From Phlebopus portentosus (lineage: Eukaryota; Basidiomycota; Agaricomycetes; Boletales; Boletinellaceae), in NCBI GenBank assembly GCA_037892935.1, contig JAYXKI010000004.1, positions 1,860,001 through 1,924,000 on the forward strand: a DNA stretch of 64,000 bases. The letters are read 5' to 3'. Shown here in pieces: positions 46,076-56,564 of the stretch; the first letter of the stretch is position 1; each line of letters starts with the position of its first letter. The position numbers were made by a program, and so were the translations under genes. The notes below the pieces were generated by a model. It saw only the letters and a list, made by a program, of their open reading frames with translations. It was not told the origin of the DNA and ran no database searches.

Positions 46076-48243
46076 ATGGACGAGAAACTACAAGAGGCCC
46101 CGGGACTCGGAGATCAAATTCCTCAAGTATGCGCTGCAGACGCTCCTAAAACTGGCCTTCGGCGAGATCTGTCGACAAGGCAGGTGTCAATGATTGCAAT
46201 AGCAGGGACGATTGGAACAGGTCTGTTTTTGGGTACGGGTCGTTCACTCGCTCAAGGAGGTCCTGCGAGGTAAGTACGGGATCCTTTTACTCTGTTTCTA
46301 CGAACGAATAATGGGGATAATCCATGTCGATCTAGTATTCTAATCTGCTATGTTGTCATCGGTTTTATCGTTTATATCACTCTCATCCTACTCGGAGAAC
46401 TCGCTACTCAATATCCTGTAGCTGGATCTTTCACCGTCTATGCTGCACGGTTCTTCTCGCCCTCCTATGCTTTTGCGCTGAGCTGGAACTACTGGTTCAA
46501 CGATGCGGTATCAGTCGCATCGGATCTTACTGCAGCACAGCTCGTCCTTGAGTATTGGACAGACTGGTATCCCTGGGTCATCTCCATCCTTTTCCTCGTC
46601 TTTCTATTGTCAATCAACGCTCTGAGTGTTCGGTCTTATGGTGAAATGGGTACGTTCCTGGCTCTCTTACTAAGCATGCTCATCTCTTAGCTTTTTCCGC
46701 CTGCAGAATACCTTCTTTCCCTCCTGAAAGTAGTTACGATTGTTGTTTTCATCATAATGGGTGCTTTGGTCAATGCAGGCGTAAACCGGGAGCATAGATA
46801 CATCGGTGGTGAGAATTGGCGCATCCCAGGGGCTCCATTCGTTGATGGCATCGCTGGCTTTGCGCGAGTTCTTGTAACTGCGAGCTTTGCGTATGGTGGG
46901 ACAGAAAGTCTCGCAGTTACTGCGGGAGAGACGAGAAACCCAACAAGGAACATGCCTCGCGTTGTTCGCACCGTCTTTTGGCGGATTCTACTGTTTTATA
47001 TCCTGTCGATTCTTATGATTGGGCTAAACGGTGGATCTCATCCCTACCTCTCGGTGGATCTGTCTGACGGTGTTTCGCATGCAGTTCCGTACACATACCC
47101 AAACCTTTCAAATCGGTCTACAACGACGTCACCGTTCACAATTGTATTTCTCGAAGCTGGGTCTAGTGAGAGCCTCTTCTCTTTCGGAATGGAACGCTAA
47201 AGAAGTTGACCAAAAATGGAACAAACAGACGTTGCTGCTTCTTTCATGAACACCGTTATCCTAACGTCCGTGCTCTCTGCTGGAAACCATGCTCTTTACG
47301 CCGGAACTCGTAAGTAGCAACATGATTTTTGTTCAAGCGCATCGGAACTGACTAGTGCCTACCAGGCATTCTCTACTCTCTTTCGACTTCTTCGCCTCGA
47401 CTTGCACCTCAATTCTTTTCCTATACGACTTCGAGCGGAGTTCCTTTATGGGCCCTCCTTGGTACGGCAAGCATCAGTGCATTGTGCTTCGCGAGTTCTT
47501 TTGTAGGTTCCGGTGAGCTCTGGGGATGGCTGCAGAACATTGTCGGCGTGTCCAATCAGGTTGGCACAACTTCTCATTTTCAATATTGCATGTGTGTCTT
47601 GCTGAACGTCACGTTTCCAATATCGTAGCTCGCTTGGTTGTCCATCGGTATAGCCTCGTGGCGTTTCCGTAAGGCCTGGCTGGCACAAGGTAGACCACTT
47701 TCCGAAATGAAGTTCAGAGCCAGTTGGACATGGCCTTGGGGTGCCCCTTTCGTTGTCATTTCGGTGTCCCTCATCATCCTCTGTACGTTCTTCTCTATTC
47801 ACAGACATGCGGAATCGAAATGTTGATGCCCATGTGATTTTTAATTTTATGTGGCAGTCCAAGGATGGACTTCATTCTATCACACGTTCTCGCCGGTCGA
47901 CTTTATCTCTCTGTACATCGAGCTTCCCGTTATGGTCCTCATGACTTTGTTCTGGTTCCTTGTGAGACACCGCCATTCCCTGATCTACCAGCGTTGGTTT
48001 GGCGTATCCGAGTCTTCCGATAATACTATCTATACCTCAGAAGCTGCGGAACCTTCTGGTGTTTCGTCTTCCCATCCAACCGGGAAGCACGATTATAAGG
48101 AATTAGTCGACATTAAAACAGTTGACTTGCTTGCTGATGAGCATACGGAAGACGAGCGTGATGTAGAGGACGACGCTGTTCGAGCAGCGAGGAGAAAAGG
48201 CCGTTGGGGATGGACATGGCGCATTTACGAAACCATTGCTTAG
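46076..48243 (+). CDS. Amino-acid permease (yeast-type APC superfamily)
   Basis: About eight exons separated by ~50-70 nt introns; the first is 46076-46269 and the second starts at 46336. Junctions that I checked keep the frame to the stop at 48,243. The cytosolic N-terminus ends LRRDLSTRQVSMIAIAG, followed by TIGTGLFLGTGRSLAQGGP, the substrate-binding first helix of fungal amino-acid permeases. Later landmarks are GELATQYPVAGSFTVYAARF, SWNYWFNDAVSVASDLTAAQ, FAYGGTESLAVTAGETRNP and SAGNHALYAGTR. The C-terminus is cytosolic, acidic then basic (DERDVEDD, RRKGRWGW). Imports amino acids by proton symport at the plasma membrane; substrate range not predictable. It interrupts the A/B array. Confidence 0.9.
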
Positions 48244-48700
48244 GAACGTCGATCTACCACAATATCAGTTGAAAGTGTGGCAAGTGCCTATGTACTCATC
48301 ACTAGAGTGGTGTCGCCAAGATTGTGGATTCGAACGCAGCCCTGCGTGCTTTCACACATCTTCCCAAAATTGTTGATTATGCAGGTCTAGTTTGTTACTG
48401 GTTAAATAACATTCTCCTCTTACTGTCTTGGATCAAGTATTGTAAAATTACCGCGGTACTTCACTCCAGTAAACGTCCTTCCAAAATGTAGAGGCAGCGT
48501 GTCCTTTGTCACCTCTCGTGCTTCAGCTTCGAACCATCCTTTATTACCGAACACGTGAAACTCGATTTTATCCCGCAATAACTAAGAACGGACGCGCACT
48601 CGTTCAGTGTATCGAGAATTGAACTGCTGCCCAGTCGAAGAAACGTTTTCAGACTGGGGGCTCGCTTTTTCTCCTGTTCAATAACCGCTTCGCAAGCGGC
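48244..48700. other. Intergenic, nothing recognised
   Basis: Downstream of the permease. No repeat or gene seen. Confidence 0.4.
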
Positions 48701-50010
48701 CTTCCCTACTCTGCCGACATCAGTATTGGGCGAAGTCGAACTCGCACCGGGATTGCTTCGCGTAGCATCTTCTTTGATGAGGGAAGGCGAGACGCATTAT
48801 TTTCCGATGTTGCCTTTTGTCGTCGGAATAGCTCCGTCATCTGCAATGTTGAACAACTCCCGAAGCTTGCGAACCATTGTCTGCGAGGCACACTTTCTAC
48901 GGCACGCTCTGTCACTTACGTCACTAAAATACTGACCACAACGCCCACCTGTTGAAAATTAGTTTCTGTCAGCTAATCACCACGCGAGCGGAAATATCAA
49001 TGAAACGCACACACAAATCTAGAGTACCGATAGACGTTTGCTATACCGGAAGGGTCTCTAACAGGTTCCAAAGAGGGTAGTGCTTTATCATTAGTCCAAA
49101 GTCCAAGTAGTTCGACTTGGGTATCGAAACACCGAATAATTGACTGCGAAGGACGATGAGAAGTAACTGTACGATAGGCATGGGCCAACTCACATAATCC
49201 TCCCATTCTTCATGTGGACCACGCTGGCCAAGATCGATCGCTTTGTCAGCTTCATCTTCCCAGTATACGGATTGGAGAATTCCCACCTGGAATGAAGAAA
49301 TGAATGCGTTCCTCTAGAGACAGCATTGCATTACTTACGTTGGGGACAATGCGAGCAACGGAAAATGGCAGCAAGAGCACCTTCTGCATCCCCGAACAGA
49401 TATATTCCATCCCATGTTCCGTTCCGACCAACTTGCAAATCGACTTTGTCTGCTGATTGAATGCGTCGATCAGATAACTATAAAAAAAAGGTGACTCACA
49501 GTTCTTGACGAGATGTTCGTATCCACGACGAATCTGGCTTTCAACACATCGCCGTTTCTCGGACCTTCAGTACTTGCAAGAGACGAGACACATGAGAGGC
49601 TTTCTTAGATTCCTCCGCATCTGGGTCTACCCAGGGCTGAAGAAATTCAAATGAGCCCGACGTCATCTTCGTACCATGTAAGTTGTTTTTACCACTACAT
49701 GGACGTGCACATTATCACTTGGGGGCAGCCTCTCCAGAAATCCAGCGAGAGCAGGACTAATCACTCTCGATTCAGTGACTTTGCCTTGAAATTCTTTCCG
49801 ACCCTCTGCTACATTGCCTCCTCCTTTGGCTCCTGAACAATCAAATAATACGACGTGCTGACTACCACATGCAGGAATGCTCTTTCCCTGGTTGATATCG
49901 TTGAGACCATACCATTTCTGTAGGGCTCGGTGTGGAATTTCATGGCTGGTGTGATGGTGGGGATGAATGACACGCTGTGCATGCATCATTATATGTGTGA
50001 AATTTGTCAC
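48701..50010 (-). pseudogene. Hypothetical multi-exon gene, probably broken
   Basis: Several stretches read as coding on the minus strand: 50,010-49,680 (HPHHHTSHEIPHRALQKWYG, GSQHVVLFDCSGAKGGGN), 49,650-49,500 (FEFLQPWVDPDAEESKKASH and, in another frame, VLKARFVVDTNISSRT), 49,450-49,330 (LQVGRNGTWDGIYLFGDAEG), 49,286-49,200 (VGILQSVYWEDEADKAIDLG) and ~48,880-48,800 (TMVRKLRELFNIADDGAIP). Introns connect some of them, but a frame change near 49,570 has no intron to explain it. I do not recognise the family. It ends next to the truncated A3, so the array boundary lies here. Confidence 0.4.
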
Positions 50011-50041
50011 ACAAGGTCACACGATGACTACTTCGAGGTCA

Positions 50042-50341
50042 CTTGTGCGCCTTCTCCAACTTCGCATAACGAAGCAAGTCAAAGTCAGGTATACGTGTCC
50101 TTACTCGACCTTTCTCGTCTTCCTGACGAATTCTCCAGAAAATACGGTGTTGAGGGATAAGAGACAACGACTTGAACGAGCACAGGATCCTGTTTAAGAC
50201 AGTATCCCGTGTATCGTACCATATATACTCGGGACCGCGATGATTTTGCTTGTTTCTACGAGCTCTGTACTTGCGAGTGAGCTTTTCGTTGCATTGAAGA
50301 GACAACTCTTCTTTAAACCGATATTTTTCCGAGATCGTCAT
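50042..50341 (-). pseudogene. Family A copy 3, N-terminal fragment
   Basis: About 100 aa matching the N-terminal third of family A: RARRNKQNHRGPEYIWYDTR, LSLIPQHRIFWR and the RTRIPDFDLLRYAKLE motif, then a stop right after. Everything from the E-x-K motif on is gone. It pairs divergently with B2. Confidence 0.65.
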
Positions 50342-51254
50342 TCTAGTTCTAGAACAAACGTGAAATGATCATGGGTAGTCCATAAAATGAATAAAACTCA
50401 CTGAACGATATGGAAAATGACAGCAACGAAGCCAGTTCAGGAAGCAAGTTAAAGGTAAAGGAAGGCAGCGATATGGCCTGGATAAGAGTGAAACGAGTCA
50501 GAACTTGAGCGACGCGTTTCTACAGCCACGGAACATGGTCACATGTCTCGCGATAGATCAACCACATGCAGTCATTGTTCGTCAGTGATGGGTATCCGAA
50601 TCATTTCAAGTTCAAGTCAATTTGATCAGTATTCACTACCTATTGCACAATTAGATCCCTAATGTTTTCCAGTACTTTTCTAGATAAGCCTCCCCCAAGA
50701 CATCACTACTTTCAGAATGGCAAGCGCAGAATGCAGAGAAGCTGAAATCGCCCGTTTGACCTGGGCCTGAGATGTTCAAAGTCCTGCCAGGTAATACGGA
50801 TTTGAAGCGGTGGAAGCACTGGCAGTCATGGATGAGAGACTACTGTCGATCGCTTTCAAAGAATAGACATGCCAATATAGAAGTATCACCATTGTTTGCT
50901 CTCGCACCTCAAGCTACTAAGATGTTGGCGGGGTACAAGAGCGATAGTATGTGGACGGGCAATGGTGACTTTGTTAACAACACGGTAGCCTGAGCTGAGT
51001 GACCAAAGCTCCTCTGAGTCGGGTTCGGAGTCTTGCTTACGTGAGATACTATCGTGCCGATTTGTCGACCGTGACTGTAAGCCACTACTGCTATCACCAC
51101 AACCATCAAGTTCGCCCGCGAATTTCTGACTCTACCGCCCTCAAGCGTATTCGGTTATGGCAACAGAACTCGGGATATCCAATGCAAATAATGTTAGGTA
51201 CATTCTTTTATTCTCATCTCGCGTTAACATCGTCTGACGTACCGTAGAGAGCGA
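50342..51254. promoter_or_regulatory. Divergent intergenic region of A3 and B2
   Basis: Longer than the equivalent regions of the other pairs. The last ~200 bp before B2 resemble those before B5 (62,600-62,803), so B2 and B5 form a sub-family with its own promoter type. An open frame at 50,772-50,993 has no features. Confidence 0.4.
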
Positions 51255-51761
51255 ATGCAGGGACTCAAACTCGAAGACCCAGTGAACCCAGTCTCCGAAC
51301 GCTGGGTATATGGCTTCTGGTTTAAGAACAAGCATATGAAATTGATTGCCAAAAAGCTTGGCCTCGATTGGGACAAACGTGCATTCACTGCGACATACAA
51401 AGTACACAATTATGTGTGGAAGACGGCTCGCGTCTACTGTACCATTCGCGGCGTACAATATCGGGATCAGCGTGGCTTAATAATGACATTCCTCGAGGGC
51501 GACGAGCACCGCAGTCTCGATAATCTCGAGTTCTCCGAGAAGCAGATGGACAGAGTTCGAAAAGCGATGGGCTTGCCCAAGGGAACGAAGCCCAGATGGT
51601 ACGATGTTTATGGAGAGAAGTATGACCCGGACTATGACAAGGAGAGCGATGATGAAGAGCATCCGCTTAAAGGCAAGCCGAGACAAGTCTCCAAACGTAT
51701 ATACGAGATTGTAGATGATCGCGACTTGGACTGCGATGACGGCATGGATTTTTTCGACTGA
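51255..51761 (+). CDS. Family B protein, copy 2 (divergent sub-family)
   Basis: 168 aa, single exon, intact. Same layout as B1 but clearly diverged: ERWVYGFWFKNKHMKLIAKK, LDWDKRAFTATYKVHNYVWK, VYCTIRGVQYRDQRGLIMTF, QMDRVRKAMGLPKGTKPRWY. The acidic tail is different in sequence (ESDDEEHPLKGKP, DDGMDFFD) though equally charged. Conserved aromatic, basic and MDRVRKAMGLP positions across B1-B5 point to a real fold. Function unknown. Confidence 0.7.
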   Translation: MQGLKLEDPVNPVSERWVYGFWFKNKHMKLIAKKLGLDWDKRAFTATYKVHNYVWKTARVYCTIRGVQYRDQRGLIMTFLEGDEHRSLDNLEFSEKQMDRVRKAMGLPKGTKPRWYDVYGEKYDPDYDKESDDEEHPLKGKPRQVSKRIYEIVDDRDLDCDDGMDFFD

Positions 51762-51952
51762 TTTTGCAGACAGACAGAATTGCTTCTATGTTTTTCTGAT
51801 ACATGTCCCTATGTACACCAATGCTCTACGAAGTCCGATGAATGAACTTGGGTCCTGGACAATCTCTTCGATCGAACGTAGCGTTATATAAAGCCACTTG
51901 CAGATGTCACCGTGATTCTGATGATAAGCACCGAAACCATATTGCCACGAGC

Positions 51953-52027
51953 ACAACAGGCAAATGGGCATATCATCGATAAAGATATCTTATAAAATAT
52001 CTTTATCGATGCCCATTTGCCTGTTGT
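51953..52027. repeat. Near-perfect hairpin at a unit junction
   Basis: Arms of ~31 bp (left 51,953-51,988, right 51,997-52,027) pair completely except for a 5 nt bulge in the left arm (ATATC near 51,970) and enclose an 8 nt loop CTTATAAA. It lies exactly between the B2 tail and the start of the segment that is duplicated around B3. Confidence 0.85.
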
Positions 52028-52177
52028 ACCAGCAAGCAACACAGGTCAGTTTGCACCCGGTGGTTGGTTCGTTTTACTTCTCATCATGTCGTCTGCACGC
52101 AATGAAACGAGAACTTTGAGGTGCCAATTTTCTCAACACTTTCAAGCTCTTACTAACAAACGTGCTTTAGCGCCAGA

Positions 52178-52690
52178 ATGCAGAAGCTTCATCTTGAACC
52201 AATTGAGACTGTTCCTCAAGCTTGGGTGTACGGGTTCTGGTTCAAGAGTAAACACTTGCGAAGATTGGCACGCAGCCTCAAACTGAACTGGGATAAAAAC
52301 GCATTCAAGGTCACATTCAAGCTATTGCGCCACGTCTTGAGAACCACTCGTGTCTACTGCACTGTCCGGGACGTTAAATACCGAGGTCAGAACGCGATGA
52401 TCATGACAATTGTAGAGAGTCACGGCGAGCGCAAATTGGATGATTGCGAGGTCACTCCAAAGCAGATGGACAGAGTCCGAAAGGCCATGGGTTTGCCTAG
52501 CGGAACGAGACCTAAGTGGTATGAGGTCAACGGATCAGATTATGCCTCAGATCAGGAGAGCGACAGCGAGGACGAAGAATTCCCGTATGAATACACTCCA
52601 AATTCGATCTTCGAGCGTGAACCCAATCACGTCGTCTTGGATGAGTTCGATAGTGATGAGGATGGGGATGTTTCTGAAGATATTTTTTAG
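52178..52690 (+). CDS. Family B protein, copy 3
   Basis: 170 aa, intact, the closest relative of B1 (about 14 differences by eye, tail almost identical). Carries YGFWFKSKHLRRLARS, LRHVLRTTRVYCTVRDVKYR, MDRVRKAMGLPSGTRPKWYE and the acidic end DEDGDVSEDIF. Unlike B1 and B4 it has no A gene immediately upstream; the neighbour is the hairpin and B2. The 3' tail leads straight into GLTP copy G4. Confidence 0.7.
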   Translation: MQKLHLEPIETVPQAWVYGFWFKSKHLRRLARSLKLNWDKNAFKVTFKLLRHVLRTTRVYCTVRDVKYRGQNAMIMTIVESHGERKLDDCEVTPKQMDRVRKAMGLPSGTRPKWYEVNGSDYASDQESDSEDEEFPYEYTPNSIFEREPNHVVLDEFDSDEDGDVSEDIF

Positions 52691-52995
52691 ATCCGGTCGT
52701 ACCGATACTGATTTTTTCGTCAGTGAACATACTGTATATTTTATATTTCGAGCCTGGCTTGCTTTATATATGCGGCTTGGAGTTCACAATCAGTTTTTGT
52801 CTGGGGTGTTGATTATAGGAAGCGACGTTTTGCATGACCGACAAGACAAAAAGTTCTTAGACGAATGGTCCGTCTGGCTTGGTCAGGTGCGTACTACAGG
52901 CCTCTCGTTCATGCTCAATAAACTCGATCGAAGACTCGAGGAATCCAATCAAAAGAAAATGAACATTTGAGGTGTTTCTTTTTTTGATAGCGTAG
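52691..52995. repeat. Conserved 3' tail of B3
   Basis: Repeats 43,292-43,521 up to the GGTCAGGTG segment, then differs for ~90 bp until GLTP homology begins in its first intron. Confidence 0.6.
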
Positions 52996-53741
52996 TCCTT
53001 CGCTGATATACCGGTCACGGAGTGGCATGAAGACCGCCGAGTTCTTCGAAGCATCTGGCGGTCACGTAGGAATGTTTGGTAGTCTAAGATCTCAGAAGAA
53101 ACGGATTTGGTTCACTCACCTGCGCCGAGATTGTAGATCAAATGGACATTAGAATATCCTCTTTCGTCCAGGCTGACATCAAAGGCAATATTCACGTTCG
53201 TCGTCGCGTCACCAGCGCTACGAATTGTGTTCAATGTGCCCCATGTTTTTCCTCAGAGTATAGGAACAGTCTTCACACCCAAACCCCAAGAATACCACAT
53301 CCTGGAAAGGCTTGGTAAGAGCGAACAGGGATGCCGGAGCAAGCATGGAACAGGCTGCCTCCGCCGCCTCTTGCGGTAGGTTTGGCTTTGGATAACTTGG
53401 ACAAATCCGTTTAATAATGAAACTCCTAGGCGGGCTCCTCTTCACTTGCAGCGCTTTGCAGGATGTGCGTGCAAACCCGCGCAAAGAGAAGCTTCAACCG
53501 TGCTTCTCGCGTGCGTATGACTCTGTGCTGCGGCACCATCATGGTTTCGCAATGCGTTCCGTGATGTTGTCAAGTAGCCCTCCACGCATGTCCGAATCGT
53601 CAGGATTTCTATTTGAGGATTGCCCAGGGTAGCTCACAGGAGAAACTTGACGAGGAGCTTTGTCGGTGGCCCATGGGTCTTGATGTGCTTGTGCAGGGTA
53701 TGGCGAAATTTTACGAGGACGGGGTACATGGGAAGATCTGA
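52996..53741 (+). pseudogene. GLTP pseudogene G4
   Basis: Begins at exon 2 (FADIPVTE) and runs to the normal stop. A 2 nt deletion near 53,031 shifts exon 2. Exon 3 still reads VQADIKGNIH; exon 4 (YHILERLGKSEQG) and the front of exon 5 (GLLFTCSALQDVRANP) are clean, but small insertions near 53,560 break the last part and a TAG follows. Exon 1 is absent, as in G2. Confidence 0.85.
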
Positions 53742-54163
53742 TATCCATTGTGCACGCAGTGTCTCGAACGTTGCTCTTCTGGCCGTATCGTCTACGGCAT
53801 TTCAGCAATTCGTACGCCTCGCTCTGTTCACTTTAAGTACCTTTCAGCGCTTCTCTGCTTCAAGTTAGTACACTTTCGTAGTATTAACGCGAGATATCGA
53901 GCTTCTCTCCCTTCATGTCGAACTCCCAGGTAGAAGATCTCTATGACTGACACTGACCCTTCCCTGCTGTTTGTCGCTGGGTTTCCCGCAGAGAGTTTCG
54001 TAACATTCTTGTATAAACAAAGACACAGACTTGTAAGTGTAACAGGATGTTCTATGAGATCTTGTTCATATCAATAGTGACATCTTCGGCCCTTTAGCAG
54101 GAGCATTCGAATAACGTCAGTATCACCACATAATATCGAGCTACGGTGATATTCCCTTGCGTC
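53742..54163. other. Linker between G4 and A4
   Basis: Same spacer as 40,826-41,272, with the short M-T-D-T-D-P frame at 53,942. No gene otherwise. Confidence 0.4.
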
Positions 54164-55082
54164 CTACAATGGTCCGTCAAATTGTTCACATCCTTCCAAG
54201 CTCTCGGTGGCCTCCATCAATAACTTTAAACCATGCTCTGCTTCTTCTGTCTGAAGGATGTATGCTTCGTCTGTACCTATAGTTTCTTCGTTGCTTTCGC
54301 TGGAAAGTTCCGCTACGAGTTCCTGACGACCAGGATCATCCGGTTTGTTGATTATATCGAGTTCATCTGGACTGGACTCGCTGCTTTCGTCACTCTCTCC
54401 GCTCCAAGATTCCACGCTCTCATGCCTTGCCTCGGATGATGAGTGTCTTTCGCTAGAGGGCTTATAGCTCTCGTCGTCTTCGTCATCATCATCGTCGTCG
54501 TCACTTGACGTATCACCAGAATTCCTGGCGAATATTTCAAAATTCCGATACGTCCCTGCCGCGAAGATCCCAATAATCTCCATTATGTCAGGATTTCCAG
54601 CAAAGAAGACGCCAACCTGGGGGCAAAGACCGAAGTATGCTTCTTCCAAAGCATCCAGAACCTTGTGAGCAGAGGTATCAGCCGGTGCGGGCTTTATTTC
54701 CACAATGGCGACAAGTCGCGAATGCAACTTCTTCTAAATTACCTCAACTCCCCCTTCCATCTTCCTGATATACATGTATTTGGTGCGACGGACAAGTCCA
54801 AAGTCCGGAATGCGTGACTGGATGCGAAACCCCCCATCACGTTTCTTTATCTTCCTAGACACACGCGGTTGTGGTGCAACGCTGAGAGAATTGAGAGAGA
54901 GAATCGCTCTGTTTAACGTTGTGTCCCAGGTTTCATACCACACATATTCGTGCCCACGGTGATCCTGACGGCCGGAACGTGCTCTATGCTTTCGAATATG
55001 TCGCTCATTGCGTGTGATTGACAGACCCTCTTTCCTATACTGTACCAGTTCTGTCTCAGCCCTTGTAGACCCTGTATCATTG
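54164..55082 (-). pseudogene. Family A copy 4, nonsense codon and frameshift
   Basis: Nearly full length. N-terminal part reads GLSITRNERHIRKHRARSGR, HEYVWYETWDTTLNRAIL and IQSRIPDFGLVRR; a 2 nt excess near 55,030 breaks the link to the likely start at 55,082. A TAG at ~54,735 replaces the Lys codon after GGVEVI. The rest is open: LVAIVEIKPAPADTS, VGVFFAGNPDIMEIIGIFAA, a nine-residue Asp run and EGCEQFDGPL. Divergent from B4. Confidence 0.7.
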
Positions 55083-55843
55083 ATTCTGTGAAAAAGAGTC
55101 AGAAAACATTAGAGCGTCCGCCGTAGGTAATAAAGGCGAAAGTTGCCCTTGTAACTCGGTGTGATAGAAGCGATACCGCGTACCGGATATCACGTCCTGG
55201 AGCCCTTTGAGTACAAAGTGGGAAGAGGAGGTGAAGTTGTTTTACGAGGAGGATGTTGAATTTGTCAATGAGAATGGACTTCGTGGCCTGTATACTCCAG
55301 ATTAGGAGCTCTTTAGCGTCGATCAGCCACCAGAACTCGCATGGTAACAACCGTGCAGTGCTTGAAACAATAGAAATCCTTTACTTAATCTCAACTCTTA
55401 AACTGTCCGAGTCCGATAATCCAATTGATGCCAAAATGATGCTAGTGTCATCGCTGCAATAAATTCACACTTTAATTCAAGGATGTTTAATTGGATTTTG
55501 CCTTCTGCTGTGGCACCAATCACGATCATATTGGTTATCGAGACGGTCAATGGGAACAGTCATAAACCTCTTAATAATCCCAAAGCAGTAGTACATTTCA
55601 CTCGGTTAGATAGGATCGCCGTGGCTTCGGAGTCAGAAGATGAGTAAGCACATCACGTGATGCCTTTCAGGCGCAGTTGTCCCTTGGTCGCGACTGCAAT
55701 TGCAGTTTTCAGTTCTTTTTCAGCCGCCTTGGCTCGAAGCAAGATTCGTATCATGGCATCTGTACTCAAGGAAACAAAAGATTTGAGGTATTATCTTCAC
55801 CATTGTTTTATGACTCTGGCTGAGGACTCGTCTCAGCAACAGG
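55083..55843. promoter_or_regulatory. Divergent intergenic region of A4 and B4
   Basis: Resembles 42,151-42,778 in part (near A4) but the portion before B4 differs from that before B1 and B3. No other feature seen. Confidence 0.4.
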
Positions 55844-56362
55844 ATGCAGGGACTTCAGCTTGAACCAGCCAAAACCGCAGATGTTCCCCGAGTATGGGTA
55901 TACGGGTTCTGGCTCAAGAATAAACATATGCGACGATTGGCTCGCGATCTCAAACTGGATTGGGATAAGAAAGCTTTCAAGGTCACATTCAAAGTGCTGC
56001 GCCACGTCTTGAGAACCACTCGTGTCTACTGCTCTGGCCACGCCGTCAAATACCGAAATCAGGACGCGATGATTATGACATTTGTAGAGAGTCACGGCGA
56101 GCGCAGCTTGAACGATTGCGAATTCACCCCGAAGCAGATGGACAGAGTCCGAAAGGCGATCGGTTTGCCTAGCGGAACGAGACCCAAGTGGTATGAGGTC
56201 AACGGATCAGCTTATGCTTCAGATCAGGAGAGCGACAGCGAGGACGAAGAATTCCCGTACGAATACACGCCAGATTCGATCTTCAAACGTGAACCCAAGC
56301 ACGTGGACTCGGACGAATTCGATAGCAATGAGGATGAGGATGTTTTCGAAGACATTTTTTAG
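55844..56362 (+). CDS. Family B protein, copy 4
   Basis: 172 aa, intact. RVWVYGFWLKNKHMRRLARD, LDWDKKAFKVTFKVLRHVLR, VKYRNQDAMIMTFVESHGER, MDRVRKAIGLPSGTRPKWYE and an acidic end DEDVFEDIF. Two residues longer than B1 at the front (Ala-Asp in the TADVPRVW stretch). Intermediate between B1/B3 and B2. It is followed by the shared tail and then by direct repeat R1. Confidence 0.7.
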   Translation: MQGLQLEPAKTADVPRVWVYGFWLKNKHMRRLARDLKLDWDKKAFKVTFKVLRHVLRTTRVYCSGHAVKYRNQDAMIMTFVESHGERSLNDCEFTPKQMDRVRKAIGLPSGTRPKWYEVNGSAYASDQESDSEDEEFPYEYTPDSIFKREPKHVDSDEFDSNEDEDVFEDIF

Positions 56363-56564
56363 ATCCGGTCGTGTCGATGCCGATATATTCGTCACTGAAC
56401 ATATTGTATATTTTATATTTCGAGCTTGGCTTTCTTTATATGCGCGGCATGAAGTCCATAATCAGTTTCTGTCTGGAGTGGAGATGACTGGAAACGACGT
56501 TCTTCATGACCGGCAAGACGAGAATCTCTTAGACGAATGGACCGTCTTGTTTGATTGGGTGCGC

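Noticed and set aside
48240..48350. tRNA-like GGATTCGAAC box
   Set aside because: No matching A box, acceptor stem or anticodon arm at the right distance.
53218..53484. Minus-strand frames over the GLTP copies (also 40,301-40,519)
   Set aside because: They are antisense shadows of GLTP exon 4 and 5; the plus-strand reading shows the family motifs.
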